Part shown: positions 45,468 through 55,289 of the stretch, in pieces
Layout of the letters: each line of letters opens with the position of its first letter
How positions within the stretch are numbered: position 1 is the stretch's first letter
Source: VRUE01 sp963730315
GTDB lineage: Bacteria > Actinomycetota > Thermoleophilia > Solirubrobacterales > 70-9
DNA: 64,000 bases
Assembly (NCBI GenBank): GCA_963730315.1
Contig: CAVSRD010000018.1
Location: 62,001-126,000 of the forward strand
Direction of reading: 5' to 3'
Program-made: the position numbers and the translations under genes
The notes under the pieces: generated by a model
Told to the model about the DNA's origin: nothing
The model's database searches: none
What the model saw: the letters and a program-made list of their open reading frames with translations, nothing else

Positions 45468-46555
45468 TCAGCCTGCGAGCCGATCCGGGATCGCCCGCAG
45501 GAACGAGTCGAGCGTCTGCCGGTAGACACGCAACGAGGCGACCGAGACCCACTCGGCCGGCCCGTGGTGCCCTTCCCCGACCGGGCCGAACTCGACCGCC
45601 GGCACGCCGGCGCGCAGGAAGGAGACCGCGTCGGAGGCGCCGTCGCGCCCGACGCTCATCGGCTCGCCGTCGTGGTGGGCGCGGGCAGCCTCGCGCAGCG
45701 CCCGCACGAAGGGGGACTCCCGGTCGACGACCGCCGGCGGCCGGGTGAACAGGGCGCTCACCTCGACGTCGGGGAGTCCGCCGACCTGCTCCAGCACCTC
45801 GTCCGGCTCCTGGTCGGGCAGGTATCGGATGTCGACGTCGATCGCGCATCGGTCGGGCACCTTGTTGAGCGCATCGCCGCCCACGATCCGGCCGAGGTTG
45901 ATCGAGGGGCGGTCGAACAGCTCCGAGCTGTGCCGCGCAAACGGTAGCGACTCGATGCTGCGGAAAACGTCGTGCGCCTTCAGCACCGCGTTGTCGCCCA
46001 GCCACGGAGTGGCGCCGTGGGCGGCGACGCCGCTCACCTCCAGCCGCAGCGCCAGCACCCCCTTCGCCTCGACCCCGATCTGCAGGTCGGTCGGCTCGCC
46101 GGTGATCGCGAAGTCGCCGAGGAAGCCGCCGTCGACCAGGTGGTCGCTGCCCCGGTCGGCCTCCTCCTCGGACTCCTCGTCGCCGACGATCCCCAGCCGC
46201 ACCCTGACCCCGTCCTGGTCGCGCATCGCCGCCGTTGTCACCAGCATCGCCGCCAGGGCGCCCTTCATGTCGTAGGCGCCGCGCCCGTAGAGGCGGTCGC
46301 CCTCGAGGCGCGGGTCGAACTGGCCGGGCCGCCCGGGCACGACGTCGAGGTGGCCGTGCAGGACGACCGTCGGCGCGCCCTCCGGACCGACCTCGGCTCG
46401 CAGCACCGGCAGCCCCGAACCTCCTCGGTGGAGACCTCGATCCCCCGCGCTTCCAACCACCCCTCGACGAACCCTGCGGCTTCGAGCACTCCATCCGGCT
46501 CCGAGGTGTCGTAGCCGATCAACCGCGTAGCAAGCGCAACCAGCTCATCGCTCAT
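45468..46555 (-). CDS. M20-family metallopeptidase (ArgE/DapE-like), frameshifted
   Basis: A zinc deacylase/peptidase. The N-terminus from ATG 46555 (MSDELVALATRLIGYDTSEPDG) has a GAGGAG ribosome-binding site. At about 46415, after STEEVRG, one G is missing from a G run and the frame changes to LPVLRAEVGPEG. Metal-site motifs VVLHGHLDVVPG, GRGAYDMKGALAAML and GDEESEEEADRGSDHL are intact, as is the dimerisation domain. It resembles acetylornithine deacetylase or succinyl-diaminopimelate desuccinylase; the substrate is not assignable. Confidence 0.88.
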
Positions 46556-46586
46556 CAGCTGGAGCTCCTCGCTGAGCGGCTGGGGA

Positions 46587-46652
46587 GGGACGGGCTGGTG
46601 CGTCTCCGCGGGAATGTGGCCAAATTTCCGCGGAGGCGCACCGGTTCGTCCC
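46587..46652 (+). ncRNA. Long hairpin after atpC; stem fully paired only in plus-strand RNA
   Basis: Two 28-base arms (46587-46614 and 46625-46652) flank a 10-base loop. Twenty-three positions are Watson-Crick pairs; the other five are all G-U wobbles if the plus strand is transcribed, but A-C mismatches if the minus strand is. It starts two bases after the atpC stop. On position it could be the ATP operon terminator; on pairing it looks like a plus-strand RNA. The call as ncRNA is tentative. Confidence 0.4.
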
Positions 46653-46654
46653 AC

Positions 46655-47065
46655 TCACCCCTGGGCGATAGCGAGGAACGCCTCGGCCCGGTCGCGGTCT
46701 TTCTCCGCCCGCGCCCACTGGCCGCTGCCCTGCTCGGACTCGCCGAGCCGCTGCTCGGCGTCGGCGAGCTGCTCCTTCAGCGCCGCCGCGTCGAGGTCCT
46801 CGGGCGCGATCGCCTCCTCGAGCAGCAGCCGCGCGTGGTTGCCGAACACCTGCAGCCAGCCGTGCGCCTGCGCGTAGCGCCTCGTCTCCGCATCGCCGAG
46901 GTGGAGCCGCAGCTCGGCCGGCCGCAGTTCGGCCAGCAGCGGCGCGTGGTTGGCGAGGATGCCGATCTCGCCGACCGCGGTCCGGGTCGAGACCTGGCGC
47001 ACCTCGCCGCCGAAGACCTCCCCCTCCGGGGTGAGGACTTCGACCTCGAAGCGGCTATCGGTCAT
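46655..47065 (-). CDS. atpC: ATP synthase F1 subunit epsilon
   Basis: A 136-residue epsilon subunit (FEVEVLTPEGEVFGGEVRQVSTRTAVGEIGILANHAPLLAELRP and the C-terminal helical hairpin EDLDAAALKEQLADAEQRL). It belongs to the central stalk and restrains ATP hydrolysis. It overlaps the end of atpD by 11 bases and is the last gene of the operon. Confidence 0.96.
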   Translation of the reverse strand: MTDSRFEVEVLTPEGEVFGGEVRQVSTRTAVGEIGILANHAPLLAELRPAELRLHLGDAETRRYAQAHGWLQVFGNHARLLLEEAIAPEDLDAAALKEQLADAEQRLGESEQGSGQWARAEKDRDRAEAFLAIAQG

Positions 47066-48476
47066 CGCCCGCGGTCACCTGGTCGATGCCGCCCTTCATG
47101 TAGAAGGCGCCCTCGGGCAGCTCGTCGTGCTCGCCGTCGAGGATCTCGCGGAAGCCGCGCACCGTCTCGGCCACCGGCACGTACTCGCCGCTGCGTCCGG
47201 TGAACTGCTCGGCGACGAAGAACGGCTGCGCTGAGGAAGCGCTCGATCTTGCGCGCCCGCGAGACCGTCTGCTTGTCCTCGTCGGAGAGCTCGTCGATGC
47301 CGAGGATCGCGATGATGTCCTGCAGCTCCTTGTAGCGCTGCAGCACCTCCTGCACCTCGGTCGCGGTGCGGTAGTGGTCCTCGCCGACCACGTCCGGCTT
47401 GAGGATCGTCGAGGTCGAGTCGAGCGGGTCGACCGCGGGGTAGATCCCCTTCTCGGAGATCGCCCGCGAGAGCGTCGTCGTCGCGTTGAGGTGGGCGAAG
47501 ACCGAGGCCGGCGCCGGGTCGGTGAGGTCGTCGGCGGGGACGTAGATCGCCTGCACCGAGGTCACCGAGCCGCGCTCGGTCGAGGTGATCCGCTCCTGCA
47601 GTCCGCCCATCTCGGTCTCCAGGGTCGGCTGGTAGCCGACCGCGGAGGGCATCCGGCCGAGCAGGGCCGAGACCTCCGAGCCCGCCTGCACGAAGCGGAA
47701 GATGTTGTCGATGAACAGCAGCACGTCCTGGCCGCCCTGCTCGCGGAAGTATTCGGCCATCGTCAGGCCCGAGAGGGCGACCCGCAGGCGGGCGCCGGGC
47801 GGCTCGTTCATCTGGCCGAAGACGAGCATCGTCTTGTCGATCACGCCCGACTCCTTCATCTCGAGCCAGAGGTCGTTGCCCTCGCGCGAGCGCTCGCCGA
47901 CGCCGCAGAAGGCCGAGAGGCCCTTCGTGCTCTTCGCCGATGTTGCGGATCAGCTCCTGGATCAGCACCGTCTTGCCGACCCCGGCGCCGCCGAACAGCC
48001 CGACCTTGCCGCCCTTCGCGTAGGGGGCGAGCAGGTCGATCACCTTGATCCCCGTCTCGAGGATCTCCTGGGTCGGGGTCAGTTCCTCGACGTCGGGCGC
48101 CGGGCGGTGGATCGGCCAGCGCTCCCCGGCCTCGACCGGCTCGCCGAGGTCGATCGGGTCGCCGAGCAGGTTGAAGATCCGGCCCAGCGTCGCCTCGCCG
48201 ACCGGGACGGTGATCGGCCCGCCGGTGTCGATCACCTTGTCGCCGCGCTGCAGGCCGTCGGTGGCGTCCATCGCCACGGTGCGCACCCGGTCGTCGCCGA
48301 GGTGCTGCTGCACCTCGCAGACCAGCTCGGTCGCCTCGCGGTCCTCGTCGCCGGCCATCTCGATCTTCACCGCCGAGTAGATCCCCGGCAGCCGCTCGGC
48401 GAAGACCGCGTCGACGACGACGCCGGTCACCTGCTCGACCCGTCCCACGTTCGCTCCGTTCGTTGCTCTCAGCCAT
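47055..48476 (-). CDS. atpD: ATP synthase F1 subunit beta (two or three frameshifts)
   Basis: The catalytic subunit. The N-terminal frame (GRVEQVTGVVVDAVFAERLPG) holds the P-loop GGAGVGKTVLIQ. It breaks after EEHEG at about 47929 (one extra C) and resumes as MKESGVIDKTMLVFGQMNEPPG with DNIFRFVQAGSEVSALLGRMPSAVGYQPTL. It breaks again after KIERFLS at about 47229 (one extra G), then runs through QPFFVAEQFTGR to the stop at 47055. The 5' end is also ambiguous: ATG 48476 has an AAGGA ribosome-binding site but is out of frame with the conserved start, whereas GTG 48448 is in frame without one. Such breaks in an essential gene point to sequence error. Confidence 0.93.
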
Positions 48477-48522
48477 TCGTTCCTTTTCTCTCGTGAAAAT
48501 CGCTTGCTCTCGCATCCAGCGC

Positions 48523-49444
48523 CTAGCCGAGCGCCTCGGCGCCGGCGACCACCTCGAGGATCTCCTGCGTGATCTCCGCCTGCCTGGCCCGGTTCATCTC
48601 CAGGGTCAGGTCGTCCATCATCGTCTCCGCGTTCTCCGCCGCGTTGCGCATCGCGGTCATCCGCGCCCCCAGCTCGGAGGCGGCCGACTCGAGCAGCGCC
48701 CGGTAGACGGAGATGTTGACGTACTCGGGGATCAACCGCGCCAGCAGCAGCTCGGCCTCGGGCTCGTACTCCCAGAGCGCCCGGCTGTGGGCCCGCTCGA
48801 TCGCGCTCTCCTCGGCGTCGGCTTCCTCCTCCTCGACCCCTTCGCCGAGCACCTCGGCGTGCTGCAGCGGCAGCAGCGTCTGCCGCCAGACCTGCTGGGT
48901 GAGCGGCGAGACGTAGTGGTTGTAGACCAGCTCGACCCGGTCCAGCTCCTCGTCGACGTAGCGCGCGGTCAGCTCCTCGCCGATCTCGCGCGCGTTGGCG
49001 AAGCCGGGGCGGTCGGTGAAGCCGACGTAGGAGCTGCGGACCTCGCGTTTGCGGAAGGTCAGCGCCGAGACGCCCTTGCGGCCGACCGCCGAGAAGGCCG
49101 TCTCGGCCCCCTGCTCGCGCAGCTCGCGCTCCAGCCGCAGCCCGTCGCGGATGCACGTTCGTGTTGAAGGCGCCGGCCAGGCCGCGGTCGCCGGTGATCA
49201 GCACCACCCCGACCCGCCTCTCGGTCTCGCGCTCGACCAGCACCGGCAGCCGCGGGATGCCGCCCGCCTGCTCGGCGGCGCTCCGGGTCAGCTTGCGCAT
49301 CCCCTGCGCGTAGGGGCGCAGCTGTTCGATCCGCTGCTCGGCGCGGCGCAGCCGCGCCGCCGCCACCATCTCCATCGCCCGCGTGATCTTGTTGATGTTC
49401 TTGATCGAGGCGATTCGGTTCTTGACGTCCTTCTGGGAAGCCAT
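48523..49444 (-). CDS. atpG: ATP synthase F1 subunit gamma (frameshifted)
   Basis: The rotor shaft of F1. It starts at ATG 49444 (MASQKDVKNRIASIKNINKITRAMEMVAA) and runs to GDRGLAGAFNTNV; one extra base at about 49158 shifts the frame. The C-terminal part, in another frame, ends ESAASELGARMTAMRNAAENAETMMDDLTLEMNRARQAEITQEILEVVAGAEAL, the conserved long helix. It lies between atpA and atpD in the standard order. Confidence 0.93.
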
Positions 49445-49450
49445 CGACGA

Positions 49451-51088
<1,638 letters not shown>

Positions 51089-51144
51089 CAGTGGCTATCT
51101 CCTTGGTCGCGGCCGCTGCAAACCGGCGCATTTCGTCGTCCTCG

Positions 51145-51196
51145 CCCGATCGTCTCGCTCACGCACCCAAACGGTGCGCTCGCTTCGCCGATCGGG
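51145..51196. other. Intercistronic hairpin between atpH and atpA
   Basis: CCCGATCG (51145-51152) and CGATCGGG (51189-51196) form the base of a stem. GCACC (51163-51167) and GGTGC (51173-51177) form the apex around CAAAC, with partly paired sequence between. It lies in the only sizeable gap of the ATP operon and could set subunit ratios by RNA processing or protection. Confidence 0.55.
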
Positions 51197-51245
51197 CTGC
51201 GTCCTAGAACTGCTTGGTTTTCACGGCCGTTCGTCAATTCGGTTC

Positions 51246-51778
51246 TTACGCCGCCCGGGCGACGCTCTTTCGAAGTTTCTCCAAGCGATTGCGGATGCTC
51301 GCGTCGAGCACCATGTTGCCGACCTGAAGCACTATGCCACCGAGGATCTCCTCGTCGACCCTGCTCGCCAGCTCGACCTTGCGGTCGGTCTGGCGCTCGA
51401 TCTCCTCGCCGATCCTGCTCACCACGGCGGGGTCCAGCTCGACCGCGCTGGTCACGGTCACGTCGATCAGCCGCCGCTCGCGCTTCCACAGCCGCTCGAA
51501 CTCGCGGCGGATCCGGAACAGCTCCGTCATCCGCTGCTTCTCGATCAGCAGCTCGAGGAAGTTGAGCAGCTCCGGGTCGGCATCGACGACCGCCCGCTTC
51601 AGCCCGTCGGCCTTCTCGGCCGAGGAGAAGTGGGGGCTGAACAGGAAGACCTGCAGGTCGCGCTCCGCTTCGACCGCGTCGGCGAAACGCCCAGCTCCTC
51701 GCCGATCTCGTCGAGGCGTCCCTTCTCCTTCGCCACGTCGAAGAGGGCTTCGGCGTATACGCGAGCAGGGTCCTGCAC
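51246..51778 (-). CDS. atpH: ATP synthase F1 subunit delta (frameshifted)
   Basis: A peripheral stalk subunit. It begins at GTG 51778 (VQDPARVYAEALFDVAKEKGRLDEIGEEL); one G is missing at about 51690 and the expected RFADAVEAERDLQVFLFSPHFS continues in the next frame. The C-terminal part (MTELFRIRREFERLWKRERRLIDVTVTSAVELD to DEEILGGIVLQVGNMVLDASIRNRLEKL) is the conserved delta signature. It starts two bases after atpF ends. Confidence 0.92.
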
Positions 51779-51780
51779 GG

Positions 51781-52360
51781 CTAGTTCTCCGACCCCGAGA
51801 GGCTGGTGAAGTCGACCTCGCTGAGCGCCTCCTCGACCAGGCGGCGCTGGTCCTCGGCGCTGAGCGCCTTGCGGGTCACCTTCTCGGTCGCCAGCACGGT
51901 CAGGTCGGCGACCTCGCGGCGGATCTGCTCCAGCGAGCGCCGCGTCTCCGCTTCGATGTCGCGCTTCGCCGCGGCGACCAGCTCCTCGCGCCTCTCCTTG
52001 CCGGCGCTGGTCGCCTCCGCTTCGGCGGTCTCCGCCGCCTTGCGGGCGCGGGCCATGATGTCGTCGGCCTGCTCGCGGGCCTCGGAGAGCCGCTCGCGGT
52101 ACTCCTCGAGCAGCTCGTCGGATTCGCTGCGCTGCCGTTCGGCCGCCTCGATCGACTCGCGCGATCGCCTTGGCCCGCTTGTCGAGCGCCTCCTGGATCT
52201 TCGGAAAGGCGACCTTGCTCAGCACCCACATCGTGAACAGGAAGAGCGCCAGCGTCCAGATCATCAGGCCGAGGCCCGGCGAGACCAGGAAGCTGCCGCC
52301 TTCTTCGGCCCGACTCCGCGGCGAGGGGGACGATGCCCGCTATGTGGCCGATGGCTCCAC
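51781..52360 (-). CDS. atpF: ATP synthase F0 subunit b (frameshifted)
   Basis: The peripheral stalk b subunit. The membrane helix is in GLMIWTLALFLFTMWVLSKVAFPKIQEALDKRAKAI, followed by a long charged coiled coil (REEL..., MARARKAAETAEAEATSAGKERREELVAAAKRDIEAETRRSLEQIRREVADL). At least two indels are needed: one extra base at about 52163 after KRAKAI, and one near 52308 before EEGGSFLVSPG. The short N-terminal GHIAGIVPLAAE lies in a third frame, and the start (GTG 52360) is a guess that also needs an indel. Confidence 0.88.
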
Positions 52361-52369
52361 TCGCTCGGC

Positions 52370-52638
52370 CTAGAGGAAGAAGGCGATCAGGCCGAAGATG
52401 AAGGTGTAGAAGGCGACCGCCTCGGTCAGCGCGAAGCCGAGCCAGCGGATGCTCTGAAGCTCGTCTTTCATCTCCGGCTGGCGGGCGACCGACTCGATCT
52501 CCTTGCCGAAGATGAAGCCGATGCCGATGCCGGCGCCGATCGAGCCGAGGCCGGCGCCGACGCCGAGCGCAATCGCCTTGCCGGCGGCTTCGATCCCTTC
52601 GTCGGAGATCGCGAGCGGCTACGGGAGGAGAGATCCAT
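52370..52638 (-). CDS. atpE: ATP synthase F0 subunit c (5' end frameshifted)
   Basis: The proteolipid that forms the rotor ring. From about 52600 the frame reads AAGKAIALGVGAGLGSIGAGIGIGFIFGKEIESVARQPEMKDELQSIRWLGFALTEAVAFYTFIFGLIAFFL in two helices; the ion-binding Glu is in ALTEAVAFY. ATG 52638 has an AAGGAG ribosome-binding site (11 bases upstream), but an in-frame TAG at about 52620 separates it from the conserved part. Since the span is not a multiple of three, small indels near the start are likely. Confidence 0.92.
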
Positions 52639-52657
52639 TGGAGTAGCGACTCCTTTT

Positions 52658-53566
52658 CTAGTGACTTGCGGCGGTCGCCCCGCCGATGTAGATCGCGGTG
52701 AGGGTCGAGAAGATAAACGCCTGAAGCGTCGCGATAAGCCCCACCTCGAGGACGAAGAAGAAGAAGGCCAGGGGGAAGGTCAGCGCGCCGAGCGCGGCGA
52801 TCCCGAGCAGCACCGCGAGCCCGCCGCCCATGAAGAGCAGCAGCAGGTGGCCGGCGAGGATGTTGGCGAAGAGCCGCACCGAGAGCGAGATCAGGCGGGC
52901 GAAGTGCGAGATCGCCTCGATCGCGAAGATGAAGCCCTTGGCGATCGGGTTCATGTCCTCCAGGCCGGGCGGCAGCCAGCTCGCCAGGTACGGGAAGAGT
53001 CCTTTGGCCCGGATCCCTTCGACGTGGTAGGCGATCCAGACGACCAGGGTGAGGACGAGCGGGATCGAGAGGTTGGCGGTCGCCGCGTAGAGGGCGAAGG
53101 CGGGGATCTCGAGGCCGAAGACGTCGACCGTGTGCTCGGTGTTGACCGGCAGCGGCAGGAAGCCGATCATGTTCGAGAACCAGATGAAGAAGAAGAGGGC
53201 GCCGAGGAAGGGGAACCAGCGCACCGCGGTGGCGTGGTCGAGGTTGCCGCCGGTGATGTTGTTCTTGGTCAGGTCGTAGGCGACCTCGACCGCGGTCTGC
53301 ACCCGGTTCGGCTTCTGCGCCATGCGGCGCGAGATCCAGGTCATCGTCCCGACCGTCAGCGCGCTGGCCAGGACCAGGTAGAGGACGGCCTTGTTGACGC
53401 TGAGGTCGACGCTGCCGAGGTGGATCGAGATCCACGGTTCGAGCTTGAACTCGTTCTGCGGCTGGAAGGCTTCGTTTTTCCCGGCGCTGCCGAAGATCAG
53501 CAGCATCAGGATCGCGAGCGCCAGGTAGCTGCCGATGCCGATCAGGGCTTTGGTCCTCGTGCTCAT
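52658..53566 (-). CDS. atpB: ATP synthase F0 subunit a
   Basis: Intact 302-residue membrane subunit forming the proton half-channels. The key helix ISHFARLISLSVRLFANILAGHLLL contains the essential Arg facing the c-ring. The late helices LAFFFFVLEVGLIATLQAFIFSTLTAIYIGGA are typical. The N-terminus has one extra helix. It overlaps the upstream atpI-like gene by four bases and precedes atpE. Confidence 0.96.
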   Translation of the reverse strand: MSTRTKALIGIGSYLALAILMLLIFGSAGKNEAFQPQNEFKLEPWISIHLGSVDLSVNKAVLYLVLASALTVGTMTWISRRMAQKPNRVQTAVEVAYDLTKNNITGGNLDHATAVRWFPFLGALFFFIWFSNMIGFLPLPVNTEHTVDVFGLEIPAFALYAATANLSIPLVLTLVVWIAYHVEGIRAKGLFPYLASWLPPGLEDMNPIAKGFIFAIEAISHFARLISLSVRLFANILAGHLLLLFMGGGLAVLLGIAALGALTFPLAFFFFVLEVGLIATLQAFIFSTLTAIYIGGATAASH

Positions 53567-53937
53567 CGCGCCCCCTCCCCTTCGGGCTCGAGCAGGTGGG
53601 CGATCCCCTGGGCGGCGAAGGAGACGGTGAAGAGGGCGACCAGCAGCAGGGCGGCGGCGAGACCGGCCTCGCGCTCGGCCAGGCCGACCAGCAGCGCCGC
53701 CGTCACCATCAGCCAGACGCGGCCCAGCGTGGTCGCGGCGACGATCCCCATCGCCCGCTGGCGATTGCCGCGCGCCAGCTCCTCGCCGGCGCGGCGGCCG
53801 GCGAGCACCTGGATGCCGCGCTGGGCGAGCCAGGCGGCGGCCCCCACCGCGTAGCCGAGCAGCGGCAGCCCGCCGATTGCGAACACGGCCAGGGCGGCGG
53901 CTAGCACCAGAAGGTCGACGTGCTTGGGAGGAGACAT
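53563..53937 (-). CDS. atpI: Small membrane protein at the head of the ATP operon (AtpI-like)
   Basis: A 124-residue protein with about four hydrophobic helices. Position (directly before atpB, four-base overlap) and size match the ATP synthase protein I / AtpI slot, which aids c-ring assembly or ion supply. Sequence similarity to AtpI is weak by eye, so the symbol rests on context. The start may be ATG 53937 or ATG 53961; neither has a good ribosome-binding site. Confidence 0.7.
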   Translation of the reverse strand: MSPPKHVDLLVLAAALAVFAIGGLPLLGYAVGAAAWLAQRGIQVLAGRRAGEELARGNRQRAMGIVAATTLGRVWLMVTAALLVGLAEREAGLAAALLLVALFTVSFAAQGIAHLLEPEGEGAR

Positions 53938-54070
53938 TGGGTCCGCACTTTCGCCCCGCATCGAGGCCGGGCGGGCGGATCGGGGACTATACCCGAAAGG
54001 GCCGAAGATCCGCTTTGTAGAGCCAGGTCGTGAGGCTTGTCACAACCTGCACAAAGTGGCCTGGGGACGG

Positions 54071-54096
54071 GAGCATGCCCCTACCGGGGCAGGCTC
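54071..54096. terminator. Hairpin at the wecA stop codon
   Basis: Arms 54071-54081 and 54086-54096 (11 bp, one mismatch) flank the loop TACC (GGTA on the minus strand). The wecA stop codon is within the hairpin. Same CCCGGTAGGGG core as at 32243 and 58994. Probably ends the wecA message before the ATP operon. Confidence 0.7.
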
Positions 54097-55280
54097 TCGT
54101 CGGTCGGCAAGATTGCCTCGAACTCGCCCGTCTCGGAGTCCACGACGCCGAATTCGCCGGTCTGCGGATCGACGCGGCCGAAGCGGCGCAGCTTGAAAAT
54201 CTCCAGCACGTAGATCAGGTAGAAGCTCGCCGCCAGCGCCAGCAGCCCGAAGGCCGCCATCACCGCCGTCCAGAGGGCGTCGAAGTGGCCGTGGTTGTCG
54301 CTGTAGGGGACGAAGCGCAGGGCCAGGGCCAGCGCCGCCATCACCACCGTCCAGCTGTAGAGGTAGGCGAGCGTGCGGCGCTGCGAGAAGCCGATGTTCG
54401 CCATCCGGTGGTGGAAGTGCCAGCGATCGGCGCGGTAGATCGGCCGCTTGTACTTGAGCCGCTTGGCGACGACGAAGCCGGTGTCGAGGATCGGCACGGC
54501 GAGGACGATCAGCGGCAGGAAGAGGGCGATGACCGCGTTGGTCTTCAGGGCGCCCTGGACGGCCACCACGCCGAGCAGGTAGCCGAGCAGGTTGGAGCCG
54601 GTGTCCCCCATGAAGGTGCTGGCCGGCGGGAAGCCGTGGCGGAGAAAGCCGAGCGAGGCGCCTGCGGTCAGCGCCGCGAGCACGCCGGCGGCGTTGCGGT
54701 CGAGCGAGAGGGCGATCGCGGCCAGGGTGACGGCCGCGATCGCGCAGAGGCCGGCCGCCAGGCCGTCGACCCCGTCAATCAGGTTGACCACGTTGATCGC
54801 GGCGACGATCCCGACCACCGTGCCGACGTCGCCGAGGTCGACAGCGCCGCCACCGGGCAGCCCGAGCAGCTCGACCGAGCCGGGGTTGAGCTGGCCGAGG
54901 AAGGGGACGGTGAAGCTGTCGACCGTGACGCCTGCGGAGACCGGCACGATCACCGCCACCGTCTGGCCGAGCAGCTTCGCCCCGGCGCCCAGCTCGTAGA
55001 TGTCGTCGAGCATGCCGACCACGGTGATCAGCGCCGCGCCGGCGAGGATCGCCCGCGTCTCCGCGTCCCAGGGCAGCCAGATCGACGCCGCCGCGAGGAC
55101 CGCGACGAAGATCGCCAGGCCGCCCAGCCGCGGCGTCGGCGCGGCGTGCAGCGAGCGCTGGTAGTCGGGGCGGTCGATCGCGCCAATCCGCCGCGCCAGG
55201 CGGTCGGTGAGCGGCACCAGCAGCAGCGCCAGGATCCCCGCGAGGAGGAAGGCGAGAAGGGCTTCGACGCTGGCCGACAT
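54081..55280 (-). CDS. wecA: Undecaprenyl-phosphate N-acetylglucosaminyl 1-phosphate transferase (WecA/TagO-like)
   Basis: A 399-residue polytopic membrane enzyme that starts lipid-linked glycan synthesis by moving a sugar phosphate to undecaprenyl phosphate. Motifs are PTPRLGGLAIF (49-58), GMLDDIYELGAGAKLLGQ with the DD pair (92-93), NLIDGVDGLAAG (166-177) and the cytoplasmic HFHHRMA loop. It has about eleven hydrophobic helices. The C-terminal cytoplasmic tail of about 40 residues is longer than usual. In many actinobacteria this gene precedes the ATP operon, as here. Confidence 0.95.
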   Translation of the reverse strand: MSASVEALLAFLLAGILALLLVPLTDRLARRIGAIDRPDYQRSLHAAPTPRLGGLAIFVAVLAAASIWLPWDAETRAILAGAALITVVGMLDDIYELGAGAKLLGQTVAVIVPVSAGVTVDSFTVPFLGQLNPGSVELLGLPGGGAVDLGDVGTVVGIVAAINVVNLIDGVDGLAAGLCAIAAVTLAAIALSLDRNAAGVLAALTAGASLGFLRHGFPPASTFMGDTGSNLLGYLLGVVAVQGALKTNAVIALFLPLIVLAVPILDTGFVVAKRLKYKRPIYRADRWHFHHRMANIGFSQRRTLAYLYSWTVVMAALALALRFVPYSDNHGHFDALWTAVMAAFGLLALAASFYLIYVLEIFKLRRFGRVDPQTGEFGVVDSETGEFEAILPTDESLPR

Positions 55281-55289
55281 CGATCCAGG

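Noticed and set aside
47055..48476. Programmed frameshifting in atpD, atpG, atpF and atpE
   Set aside because: Breaks are at different, non-slippery sites and of both signs, many next to G/C runs, unlike the single clean site in prfB. Sequence error is simpler.
54036..54060. Second ECF41 promoter (TGTCACA at about 54038)
   Set aside because: No CGTC lies 16 bases downstream and the orientation does not face a gene.
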